This document shows positions 7,624 to 14,008 of a stretch of DNA of 21,951 bases, in pieces. The position numbers and the translations under genes were made by a program. The notes under the pieces are model-generated. The model was not told where the DNA came from and did not search any database. It was given only the letters and a program-made list of their open reading frames with translations. Each line of letters starts with the position of its first letter. The stretch's first letter is position 1. The stretch is from CAZFAT01 sp964517075 (lineage in GTDB: Bacteria; Acidobacteriota; Vicinamibacteria; Vicinamibacterales; SCN-69-37): assembly GCA_964517075.1 (NCBI GenBank), contig CAZFAT010000281.1, forward strand, positions 1 to 21,951, given 5' to 3'.

Positions 7624-8541
7624 ATGACCCGACGAGAACTGCTGCAACTGACGAGTGGCGCGATGGCGGTGGCCGCGCTGCCGCCGGCTGGCGTGGCGGC
7701 CGCGGCCCCGGCCGCGCAGGCGGCGAAGCCGGCGCCGGTCCTGAAGATGGCCGTCATCCTCTCGATGGTGCGGCCCGCCAACGCGCCGGTCACTGAGAAG
7801 TTCGCGATTCTCAAGCGCGCCGGCTTCGACGGGGTGGAGATCAGCGATGCCGATCCGGCCCCGGTCGCCGATCTGTTGCGTGCGCGCGACGAGACGGGCA
7901 TCCGCATTCACGGGGTGATCGACCCCGTGCACTGGAAGCAGCGGCTGTCCGATCCCGACCCGGCCGTGCGCGCGCAGGGGCTGGCGGGCCTGGAGGCCGC
8001 CATCCGCCAGGCGCAGGCCTATGGCGGCACCGAGGTGTTGCTGGTCCCCGGACAGGTGAGCGGCGAAACCGAGACGCACCAGCACGTGTGGGATCGATCG
8101 ACGGCCGAGATTCGGAAGGTCCTCGGCCTGGCTGCCTCGCTCGGCGTGCGCATCTGCATCGAGAACGTGTCGAACGGCTTCTGCTACGACCCGAAAGGCG
8201 GGAACAACCAGACCGCCGACCAGTTCGTGGCCTACATCGATCAGTTCAGGAGCCCGTGGGTAGGGCTCTACTACGATATCGGCAACCACATGGTGTTTGG
8301 CGATCCCGGCACCTGGATCCGCACGCTCGGGCCGCGCATCGTCAAGCTTCACATCAAGGACCGCATTCGCGCCAAGAACAGCACGGCCGATGTCGGCATG
8401 GGGGAGGTCGACTGGAGCGGTGTTCGCGCGGCGCTTCGCGACATCGGCTTCAACGGCTGGTGCACGGCCGAGGTGAACGGCGGCGACGAAGCGCGGCTGA
8501 CGGCGCTCCGCGGCCAGATGGAGAAGGCACTCGTCGGCTAG
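7624..8541 (+). CDS. Tat-exported sugar isomerase/epimerase family protein (xylose isomerase-like TIM barrel)
   Basis: The N-terminus MTRRELLQLTSGAMAVAALP is a twin-arginine signal ending near AAPAAQA, so the mature protein is probably periplasmic. The ATG follows a purine-rich GAGAGAGG. The 305-residue product shows AP-endonuclease-2/xylose-isomerase-like TIM-barrel features with four likely metal ligands: Glu180 (ICIENVSNG), Asp218 (GLYYDIGNH), His243 (IVKLHIKDR) and Glu283 (CTAEVNGG). In related exported proteins this fold isomerises, epimerises or eliminates on keto-sugars. The next two genes belong to the 3-keto-glycoside hydrolase family (DUF1080), starting 19 bp downstream. A shared periplasmic pathway for 3-keto-sugars is therefore likely. 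The exact reaction cannot be fixed, and the oxidoreductase that would make the 3-keto group is not in this window. Confidence 0.88.
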   Translation: MTRRELLQLTSGAMAVAALPPAGVAAAAPAAQAAKPAPVLKMAVILSMVRPANAPVTEKFAILKRAGFDGVEISDADPAPVADLLRARDETGIRIHGVIDPVHWKQRLSDPDPAVRAQGLAGLEAAIRQAQAYGGTEVLLVPGQVSGETETHQHVWDRSTAEIRKVLGLAASLGVRICIENVSNGFCYDPKGGNNQTADQFVAYIDQFRSPWVGLYYDIGNHMVFGDPGTWIRTLGPRIVKLHIKDRIRAKNSTADVGMGEVDWSGVRAALRDIGFNGWCTAEVNGGDEARLTALRGQMEKALVG

Positions 8542-8560
8542 AACCGTTCACGGAGGATTG

Positions 8561-9349
8561 ATGTCCCGTTCTGCCCGGTCATCCCGTTCGACATCCCGGC
8601 GGGAATTCCTCGGCGCTTCGGCGGCCGTGACCGCCGCGATCGCTGGTGTCGGCCTGCCCGCGATCGCCGCGGCCCAGGGCGCGCCGCCGCCGGCCACGTT
8701 GCCGGTGTGGCGCGACCTCTTCAATGGCAAGGACCTCACCGGGTGGGTCAACGTCAACACGGCCGCGGACACCTGGTCCGTCAAGGGCGGCATGCTCATC
8801 TGTTCGGGCAAGCCGATCGGCGTCATGCGCTCCGATCGGATGTACGAGAACTTCATCATCCATGTCGAATGGATGCACCTGCAGCCGGGCGGCAACTCCG
8901 GCATGTTCCTCTGGAGCAGCGCCGTGCCCGGCGAACGCAACCGGCTGCCGAACGGCATCGAGATCCAGATGCTGGAGCTCGACTATGTCAACCAGGGCCG
9001 GCCGGGCGGCACCCCCCGACCGATTGCCTACGTCCACGGCGAAACGTGGGGTGTGGACGATGTGAGCGCGGTGCCCGACAACCCGTCGCCGAACCGGGGT
9101 CGGAGTGCGTCGCTCGAGAATCGGGCGCTCGGCCGTGGCAACTGGAACACCTACATCGTGGTGGCCGTCGACGGCGTGATCAAGATGTCGGTGAATGGCA
9201 AGTTCGTGAACGGGCTCAGCCAGTCGTCGCAGAAAAAGGGTTACATCTGCATGGAGTCCGAGGGCGCGGAGATCCACTTCCGCAATCTCAAGATCATGGA
9301 ACTGCCGCCCGGCGTGACGACGCCTGAACAGACCGCGAAGCAACTCTAG
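8561..9349 (+). CDS. Tat-exported DUF1080 protein (3-keto-disaccharide hydrolase family), copy A
   Basis: The ATG at 8561 follows GGAGG (8552-8556); the in-frame TTG at 8558 is too close to that site to be used. The 262-residue product begins with a Tat signal (SRREFLGASAAVTAA, ending near AIAAAQG). The DUF1080 concanavalin-like domain fills the rest: LPVWRDLFNGKDLTGWVNVN, GVMRSDRMYENFIIHVEWMH, GGNSGMFLWSS, NGIEIQMLELDY and ALGRGNWNTYIVVAVDGVIK. Members of this family act on glycosides oxidised at C3, hydrolysing or hydrating keto-sugar intermediates. It lies 19 bp after the exported isomerase, so the two are probably co-transcribed. It is nearly duplicated by the following gene; I estimate 85-90% identity in the mature part. 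Confidence 0.9.
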   Translation: MSRSARSSRSTSRREFLGASAAVTAAIAGVGLPAIAAAQGAPPPATLPVWRDLFNGKDLTGWVNVNTAADTWSVKGGMLICSGKPIGVMRSDRMYENFIIHVEWMHLQPGGNSGMFLWSSAVPGERNRLPNGIEIQMLELDYVNQGRPGGTPRPIAYVHGETWGVDDVSAVPDNPSPNRGRSASLENRALGRGNWNTYIVVAVDGVIKMSVNGKFVNGLSQSSQKKGYICMESEGAEIHFRNLKIMELPPGVTTPEQTAKQL

Positions 9350-9444
9350 ATATCTGGCTATCTGCTATCGGTTATTGGCTATCGCGATTTGGTGATTGGG
9401 TTATTGATCGGGTTATTGGATCGGGATATTGGATCGGGCCAACT
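9350..9444. repeat. Spacer of 7-bp and 13-bp repeats downstream of DUF1080 copy A
   Basis: Directly after the stop the DNA divides into 7-mers ATATCTG, GCTATCT, GCTATCG, GTTATTG, GCTATCG, CGATTTG, GTGATTG. It then runs as 12-13-bp units (GGTTATTGATCG, GGTTATTGGATCG, GGATATTGGATCG). The first ~46 bp recur after copy B with two differences by my count. The array runs almost to the ATG of copy B and leaves no Shine-Dalgarno sequence. It does not form arms of any length, unlike the other blocks. Expansion by replication slippage is a simple origin. Confidence 0.8.
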
Positions 9445-10221
9445 ATGACCACCAGATATCGTTCATCCCAACGTCGCGCGTCCAGACGGGAGTTTCTGGG
9501 GGCATCGGTCGCGACCGCCGCGGCGCTGACCGGGGGCGCCGCCTCGCTGGTGGCACAGACCCCCGCGCCGGCGCCGGCGAGCCTGCCCGTGTGGCGCGAC
9601 CTGTTCAACGGCAAGGACCTGACGGGCTGGATCAATGTCAACACAGCGCCCGATACCTGGTCGGTCAGGGACGGCATGCTGATCTGCACCGGCAAGCCGA
9701 TTGGTGTCATGCGGTCGGACCGGATGTACGAGAACTTCGTGCTCTACGTCGAGTGGATGCACCTTGAACCGGGCGGCAACTCCGGCATGTTCCTCTGGAG
9801 CAGCGCCGCGCCCCGCGGCAACCTGCCGAACGGCATCGAGATCCAGATGCTCGAGCTGGACTACGTCAACCAGGGGCGCGCGGGCAGCCCGCCGCGCGAC
9901 ATCGCGTACGTCCACGGCGAGACGTGGGGCGTCGGCGACGTGAAAGCGGTGCCGGACAACCCGCGTGGCATCCGCAGCAAGTCGCTCGAGAACCGTGCCC
10001 TCGGTCGCGGCAACTGGAACACCTATGTCGTCGTGGCCGTCGACGGCGTGATCAAGCTGTCAGTGAACGGCAAGGTCGTCAACGGCCTCAGCCAGTCGTC
10101 GCAGAAGAAGGGTTACATCTGCATGGAGTCCGAAGGGGCGGAGATCCACTTCCGCAACATCCGGATCATGGAACTGCCGCCAGGCGTCACGACGCCGGAA
10201 CAGACGGCGAAGGAGCTCTAG
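9445..10221 (+). CDS. Tat-exported DUF1080 protein (3-keto-disaccharide hydrolase family), copy B
   Basis: The 258-residue paralogue of the preceding gene starts at the ATG that brings in a Tat signal (RRASRREFLGASVATAAALT, ending near SLVAQ). The mature domain keeps every block of copy A (LPVWRDLFNGKDLTGWINVN, GGNSGMFLWSS, NGIEIQMLELDYVNQGR, HGETWGVGDV, GYICMESEGAEIHFRN). It has two short deletions, at PRG-NLPNG and NPRG-IRSK. The signal peptides and the two indel loops have diverged most, which suggests selection on the core. No recognisable ribosome-binding site precedes the ATG because repeat DNA abuts it. Translation may depend on coupling or an accessible AT-rich leader. Both copies probably act in the periplasm on related keto-glycosides. 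Confidence 0.9.
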   Translation: MTTRYRSSQRRASRREFLGASVATAAALTGGAASLVAQTPAPAPASLPVWRDLFNGKDLTGWINVNTAPDTWSVRDGMLICTGKPIGVMRSDRMYENFVLYVEWMHLEPGGNSGMFLWSSAAPRGNLPNGIEIQMLELDYVNQGRAGSPPRDIAYVHGETWGVGDVKAVPDNPRGIRSKSLENRALGRGNWNTYVVVAVDGVIKLSVNGKVVNGLSQSSQKKGYICMESEGAEIHFRNIRIMELPPGVTTPEQTAKEL

Positions 10222-10322
10222 ACATCTGGCTATCTACTATCGGTTATTGGCTATCGCGATTTGGTGATCGGGCTATGTGATCGGGCTTTGTGATCGGGCT
10301 ATTTGATCGAGCTATTTGATCG
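10222..10322. repeat. Spacer of 7-bp units and four tandem 13-bp units after DUF1080 copy B
   Basis: The first half mirrors the spacer after copy A (units such as GCTATCT, ACTATCG, GTTATTG, GCTATCG). Four 13-mers then follow without interruption: GGCTATGTGATCG (10271), GGCTTTGTGATCG (10284), GGCTATTTGATCG (10297) and AGCTATTTGATCG (10310). The last copy contains the stop codon and final codons of the convergent hydrolase gene. Confidence 0.85.
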
Positions 10323-11139
10323 GGCCGCCCCGCCCTCCCGGCGCCAGCAACTCTTCAATCGCGTCCATCACCGCCGGGCCCTCGGCGAGTGCTTCGTCGT
10401 TGTGATCGGCCTCGGGAATCATTACCAGGCGCTTGGGTCCAGGCGCGGCGTCGAACACGTCCTGGCTGAAGTGTGGCGGGACGATGCGGTCGTCGTCACC
10501 AGCGATGACGAGGAGAGGCAGGCGGAGATCGCGCACGAGCGCGGCAACCGGATAATGGTCGCGCAACAGCCAGCGGACCGGCAGGAACGGATAGTGGTGG
10601 GCGCCGATGGCGGCGAGGCTCGAGAAGGGCGAGCGAAGAATCAGCGCGGCCGGTGCGTGGTCGACGGCCAGGCGCGCGGCCACGGCCGCGCCGAGCGACT
10701 CGCCAAAGTAGACGATGCGCTGCGGATCGACGTCCGGGCGTGCGGCGACGGCCTGCCACGCCGCCAGGGCATCGGCTGTCAGCCCGCGCTCCGACGGCAG
10801 GCCCGGATTGCCGCCGTACCCCCGGTAGTCGAAGAGCACACAGGCGAGGCCCCGTCGGGCGAGCGCTGTCGCCAGTGTCGCCCGGTACGCGCGGTTGCCG
10901 GCGTTGCCGTTGAATACCAGCACCGTGTGCCCCGTGAGCGGCGGTTCCCCGGGCACGAACCAGCCTTCCAGCCGCAGGCCGTCCCGCGTGGTGAAGTCGA
11001 TGGGCTCGGCCGTGGGCAGCCCGACCGCCGCCGGCGCGGGCGGCGCGCCCTCCGGAAAGTAGATCACCCAGCGCTGCCCGGCCCAGATCACCAGGAGCAC
11101 CAGCACGGCGAGCCCGAGTACGGTGGCCACGCGGGACAT
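10312..11139 (-). CDS. Membrane-anchored alpha/beta hydrolase (BEM46/ABHD13-like)
   Basis: The chosen start at 11139 gives a protein of 275 residues whose N-terminus is a signal anchor (VATVLGLAVLVLLVIWAGQR). The frame stays open to 11436, but that part overlaps the divergent SRPBCC gene and lacks hydrolase character. The fold is clear: HTVLVFNGNAGNR (oxyanion loop), CVLFDYRGYGGNPGLPSERG, nucleophile Ser148 in FGESLGAA, an acid among Asp215-217 (IAGDDDRIVP) and His246 (EADHNDE). The order fits serine hydrolases anchored in the inner membrane with the catalytic domain probably outside; the substrate is unknown. Its last three residues and stop codon are encoded by the final copy of a 13-bp tandem repeat, so the C-terminus (PIK) appears to be set by repeat DNA. 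Confidence 0.88.
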   Translation of the reverse strand: MSRVATVLGLAVLVLLVIWAGQRWVIYFPEGAPPAPAAVGLPTAEPIDFTTRDGLRLEGWFVPGEPPLTGHTVLVFNGNAGNRAYRATLATALARRGLACVLFDYRGYGGNPGLPSERGLTADALAAWQAVAARPDVDPQRIVYFGESLGAAVAARLAVDHAPAALILRSPFSSLAAIGAHHYPFLPVRWLLRDHYPVAALVRDLRLPLLVIAGDDDRIVPPHFSQDVFDAAPGPKRLVMIPEADHNDEALAEGPAVMDAIEELLAPGGRGGPIK

Positions 11140-11160
11140 GATGGATCGCTCGAGGAGTTT

Positions 11161-11209
11161 CCGGTTTTCGGTGTCCGGTTCCCGGCCGAGAACCGAGGAC
11201 CGAGAACCA
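11161..11209. repeat. 7-bp repeat block with inverted arms in a divergent promoter region
   Basis: Seven consecutive 7-mers read CCGGTTT, TCGGTGT, CCGGTTC, CCGGCCG, AGAACCG, AGGACCG, AGAACCA. The first 23-bp arm (11163-11185) pairs with the second (11186-11208) at 18 of 23 positions with no loop in the DNA. It lies between the starts of the hydrolase (11139, leftward) and the SRPBCC gene (11237, rightward), where a terminator would make no sense but a cruciform or operator could. Confidence 0.8.
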
Positions 11210-11236
11210 CAAGCGTCCTTAGAGTACGATCCCCCC

Positions 11237-11728
11237 ATGCCAACCATCGACGTGTCGGCCGAGATCGACATTGACGCCGCGCCGGCGGACATCGCGGGGG
11301 TGATGTTCGATCCGCAGCGTGAGCCCGAGTGGATCAGCGTGGTGACGGGGGTGGAGCTGATCGATCCGGAACTCGCGCCGGGGGCGCGGGTGCGCCGCAC
11401 CGGCAGCGTCCTCGGCCGGAACCTCGGCTGGACCACGGAGGTCGAGCGCGTTCACTTCCCGCACCTCCTGATGCTGAAGGTGGTGGACGGACCGTTCCGC
11501 GGCACCACCCGGTTCGATGTCCAAAGGTCCGGCACGGGCTCGCGCGTCCGGGTCCGCACCGTCGGCGAGGCGGACGGGCTACCGGTGCCGGGCGCCCTCG
11601 TGGCGGGACCGCTGAGGGCGGCCATGGCTGCCGATCTCACACGGCTCAAGTCCATTGTCGAAATCAGCGGCCGGCCGCAGGCGGGGAGCCCGGCCCGCCC
11701 ACCGACGCCCTGGCATGAGAACGACTAG
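11237..11728 (+). CDS. SRPBCC (START/polyketide-cyclase-like) family protein
   Basis: The 163-residue product has the usual SRPBCC order. It opens with MPTIDVSAEIDIDAAPADIA, then VMFDPQREPEWISVVTGVEL, a G-rich strand (LAPGARVRRTGSVLGRNLGW), VERVHFPHLLMLKVVDGPFR and GTTRFDVQRSGTGSRVRVRT. A C-terminal helix (GPLRAAMAADLTRLKSIVE) closes the ligand pocket. Such proteins are small cytosolic lipid or hydrophobic-ligand binders. No ligand can be assigned. The ATG at 11237 is chosen because the open frame upstream is repeat DNA with no domain character. It ends 40 bp before the exported methyltransferase-like gene, which has its own strong ribosome site, so co-transcription is possible. It is divergent from the hydrolase. 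Confidence 0.8.
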   Translation: MPTIDVSAEIDIDAAPADIAGVMFDPQREPEWISVVTGVELIDPELAPGARVRRTGSVLGRNLGWTTEVERVHFPHLLMLKVVDGPFRGTTRFDVQRSGTGSRVRVRTVGEADGLPVPGALVAGPLRAAMAADLTRLKSIVEISGRPQAGSPARPPTPWHEND

Positions 11729-11768
11729 AATACCCACGACGTCATACCCAACGGGGAGGCAGGGAGTT

Positions 11769-12575
11769 ATGAGTGCTCTGAAGTTTGTTCGCCGCGGCGC
11801 CCTGGCGCTCGGCATTGTCATGATCGCGTCGGGGGCCTCTGCGCAGCAGACCGCGCAGGAGCCGTTCGAGCCGTATTCAGGCCAGGCGGGCAAGGACGTC
11901 GTCTGGGTCCCGACGCCCGAAGTTACCGTCAACAAGATGCTCGACATGGCCCAGGTGACGGCGCAGGACTTTGTCGTCGACCTCGGATCGGGTGATGGCC
12001 GCACGGTCATCGCGGCCGCCAAGCGCGGCGCGCGGGCGATGGGCATCGAGTACAACCCGGACATGGTGAAGTTCGCCCAGGGCAAGGTGAAGGAAGCCGG
12101 CGTCGGCGATCGCGCGACGATCGTGCAAGGCGACATTTTCGAGAGTGACTTCTCGAAGGCCACCGTCATCACGCTCTTCCTTCTCCCGGACCTCAACGTC
12201 AAGCTGCGGCCCACCATTCTCAAAATGCGGCCCGGCACGCGCGTCGTGTCGAACTCGTTCCGAATGGGCGAGTGGGAGCCTGAAGAAACGGTGTCGGTCG
12301 AGGACTGCCAGAGCTGGTGCACGGCGCTCCTGTGGATCGTTCCCGCCCAGGTCAATGGCACCTGGAAGACGTCCGGCGGCAACCTGACCTTCAACCAGAC
12401 GTTCCAGATGGTCTCGGGCACGTTGGGCTCGCAGGCGATTACCGACGGCAAGCTCACCGGCGACCAGATCACGTTCAAGGTCGGCAACGCGACCTACACC
12501 GGCCGCGTGAGCGGCAACTCCATTACGGGCACCATTACGGGCGGCCCTGGCGGGAGCTGGACGGCGACGAAGTAG
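11769..12575 (+). CDS. Exported class I SAM-dependent methyltransferase-like protein with C-terminal beta domain
   Basis: The ATG at 11769 follows AGGGAG and gives a Sec signal peptide (MSALKFVRRGALALGIVMIA, cleavage near ASAQQ). The mature protein has WVPTPEVTVNKMLDMAQVTA and motif I VVDLGSGDGRTVIAAA (residues about 69-84). It also has the acidic motif II GIEYNPDM (Glu94), GDIFESDF (Asp122) and FLLPDLNVKLRPTILKMRPG. These resemble FAM173-like protein-lysine methyltransferases. Residues about 195-268 form an extra Gly/Thr-rich beta module (NGTWKTSGGNLTFNQTFQMV to GTITGGPGGSWTATK). The SAM pocket looks intact, which is puzzling for an exported protein because SAM is not expected outside the cytoplasm. 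Either the signal is retained or the fold has another use. A longer start at 11655 was rejected because it overlaps the SRPBCC gene. Confidence 0.83.
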   Translation: MSALKFVRRGALALGIVMIASGASAQQTAQEPFEPYSGQAGKDVVWVPTPEVTVNKMLDMAQVTAQDFVVDLGSGDGRTVIAAAKRGARAMGIEYNPDMVKFAQGKVKEAGVGDRATIVQGDIFESDFSKATVITLFLLPDLNVKLRPTILKMRPGTRVVSNSFRMGEWEPEETVSVEDCQSWCTALLWIVPAQVNGTWKTSGGNLTFNQTFQMVSGTLGSQAITDGKLTGDQITFKVGNATYTGRVSGNSITGTITGGPGGSWTATK

Positions 12576-12584
12576 GGCACGTGA

Positions 12585-12654
12585 AAGTCTGAAGTTGGAA
12601 GCCAGAAGTTGGAAGTCAGAAGATCTCGACTTCTAACTTCTGGCTTCTAAGAGC
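12585..12654. repeat. Ten consecutive 7-bp units forming a long hairpin
   Basis: The DNA reads in perfect 7-bp register: AAGTCTG, AAGTTGG, AAGCCAG, AAGTTGG, AAGTCAG, AAGATCT, CGACTTC, TAACTTC, TGGCTTC, TAAGAGC. Arms 12595-12618 and 12627-12650 pair at 21 of 24 positions around an 8-nt loop, and two of the three mismatches are G-U in RNA. It lies between convergent genes and could stop transcription from both sides, but no U-tract follows. Positions 12598-12618 match 3904-3924 at 18 of 21 bases. Confidence 0.85.
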
Positions 12655-12691
12655 GGGTAGCGACGGGCGGGGCCCCTCCATCTGGCCATTT

Positions 12692-14008
12692 CTAATCTCC
12701 GCCATGGTTTCCCAGAATCCACGCGAGTGAGTGCAGGCCGCCCGCCAGGGCGGCGGCGGTCAGGGCCCCTCGACGGCCGGCCAGGCCCGGCGCGCGGAGT
12801 GCGGTCGTCCACACCAGTAGAGTGACGGGAATCGCGACGTTCGCGAACAGGTTCCAGTCGTTCAACGGCCCGAGCGCCGGAAACCAGAAGACCAGAAAGA
12901 CCAGCATGCCGGCCGTGGCGATCGCGAGGTGTCTCCAGCGTTCACTTGGTTCGCCCCGGGCGAGCGCGATTGGCACGAGGAACACGGCCGCCGGCGCCAG
13001 CAGCAGGAGCACGTTGATCTGCGTCCAGAGGTGGGCGAGCGTCGGCCGCGCCAGCACGCTCGCGTAGTCGCCGCCGTGGCCGCTGGCGTGGCTATCGAGC
13101 AGCCGCTCGATCGGGAGCCCCCAGAAGACGTGCGCCACGGCAAGCGTGGCCCCGATGACAGCCGTGAACACAGCGGCTCCCGCCACGAGCGCCCGCCGGT
13201 CCTGCCGGCGATGGGCAATCCCCCACAGATACACCAGCGACGGGAGCAGGAAGCCTGCCAGCAGGTGGCACATCATCGCGACCGCCAGCCACACCGACGG
13301 CCAGACGACGGACGTGCGGCGCTGAAGGAAGCGTTCCGCGGCGACGAAGAAGGCCAGAATGGCGACAGCGGTCAGCGTGTAGTTCTCGACGTCGCCGAAA
13401 AACAACTGCACGTAGCCGCCCGCGAGCATCAAGGCCACGAGGATGCCGGCGCGCGCCGGATCGACCAGTCTCGCGTAGCGGCCCAGCAGCACGACGAACG
13501 CCCCGCCGGCGGCGGATGAGATTACCTGATACGTCGTTGCCACATCCCAGCCCCAGCGGCTTCCGGCAAGGTGCCAGGCGGCCGAGTGCACGGCAAACTC
13601 CAGGATCTCGTCGTGCGTGGCGAACACGCCGCGACCGGGCACTTCACGCTCGAAGACCGCCTGAAAGGCAGCACCGTCGGGATTGAGCGTCCGGCTGCGA
13701 AACGTCCAGAAGATCATCGCGGCGGCGGCCCAGACGACGCTGCCGCCGAGTGGCGTCGTGGTCAGGCGGGCCGCGTGGTTGAGCACACGCGCGAGCGCTC
13801 GTGACGCGGCAAGCGGCGTCGCGACAGAGACGGCCACGACGAGCGCGGCCAGGCCCAACCAGCCGAAGCGCTGGAGCTGGTCGAGGCCGAACCGAGTGGC
13901 CGGCAGCAGCGTGTCCGCCAGAAGGCCGCTGGCCCAGGGCACCGCGCACGCGGCATAGGCCGCGGCCAGCATGCCTGCGGCCAGCCGATAGGCCACGTCG
14001 ATCGTCAC
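12692..14008 (-). CDS. Polytopic membrane protein, possibly a GT-C-type glycosyltransferase
   Basis: The 438-residue product starts at the GTG at 14008, which overlaps the stop of the upstream oxidoreductase gene (GTGA). It has roughly ten hydrophobic segments, for example GLAALVVAVSVATPLAA, VVWAAAAMIFWTF, AILAFFVAAERFL, ALVAGAAVFTAVIGATLAVA and VLLLLAPAAVFLVPIAL. A hydrophilic loop (RTLNPDGAAFQAVFEREVPG, then THDEILEFAVHSAAWHLAGS) and the short acidic motif FFGDVENYTLTA recall the acidic-loop layout of GT-C enzymes such as dolichyl-phosphate-sugar-dependent transferases. I see no motif that proves it. Its coupling to a molybdoenzyme has no obvious functional meaning. Sure: an integral inner-membrane protein. 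Unsure: the function. Confidence 0.75.
   Translation of the reverse strand: MTIDVAYRLAAGMLAAAYAACAVPWASGLLADTLLPATRFGLDQLQRFGWLGLAALVVAVSVATPLAASRALARVLNHAARLTTTPLGGSVVWAAAAMIFWTFRSRTLNPDGAAFQAVFEREVPGRGVFATHDEILEFAVHSAAWHLAGSRWGWDVATTYQVISSAAGGAFVVLLGRYARLVDPARAGILVALMLAGGYVQLFFGDVENYTLTAVAILAFFVAAERFLQRRTSVVWPSVWLAVAMMCHLLAGFLLPSLVYLWGIAHRRQDRRALVAGAAVFTAVIGATLAVAHVFWGLPIERLLDSHASGHGGDYASVLARPTLAHLWTQINVLLLLAPAAVFLVPIALARGEPSERWRHLAIATAGMLVFLVFWFPALGPLNDWNLFANVAIPVTLLVWTTALRAPGLAGRRGALTAAALAGGLHSLAWILGNHGGD

Larger units (their letters stand above)
8561..10322. repeat. Tandem duplication of a DUF1080 gene with its downstream spacer
   Basis: The two genes end 872 bp apart, and each is followed by the same repeat-rich spacer. 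The leader of copy A (GGAGGATTG) is not repeated before copy B, so the duplicated unit appears to be coding region plus downstream spacer. Over the last 140 bp of coding DNA I count about 14 differences (about 90% identity), while the first 46 bp of spacer show only two. Confidence 0.8.

Noticed and set aside
9350..10322. CRISPR array or phage attachment site in the repeat spacers
   Set aside because: Units of 7 and 13 bp without unique spacers, no Cas genes, no integrase and no tRNA nearby.
11140..11436. N-terminal extension of the hydrolase up to 11436
   Set aside because: It would cross the heptad repeat and the start of the divergent SRPBCC gene. The start at 11139 gives a normal signal anchor followed by the hydrolase domain.
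11655..11768. Earlier start for the exported methyltransferase-like gene
   Set aside because: The extension overlaps the end of the SRPBCC gene, while the ATG at 11769 has an AGGGAG site and begins a clean signal peptide.
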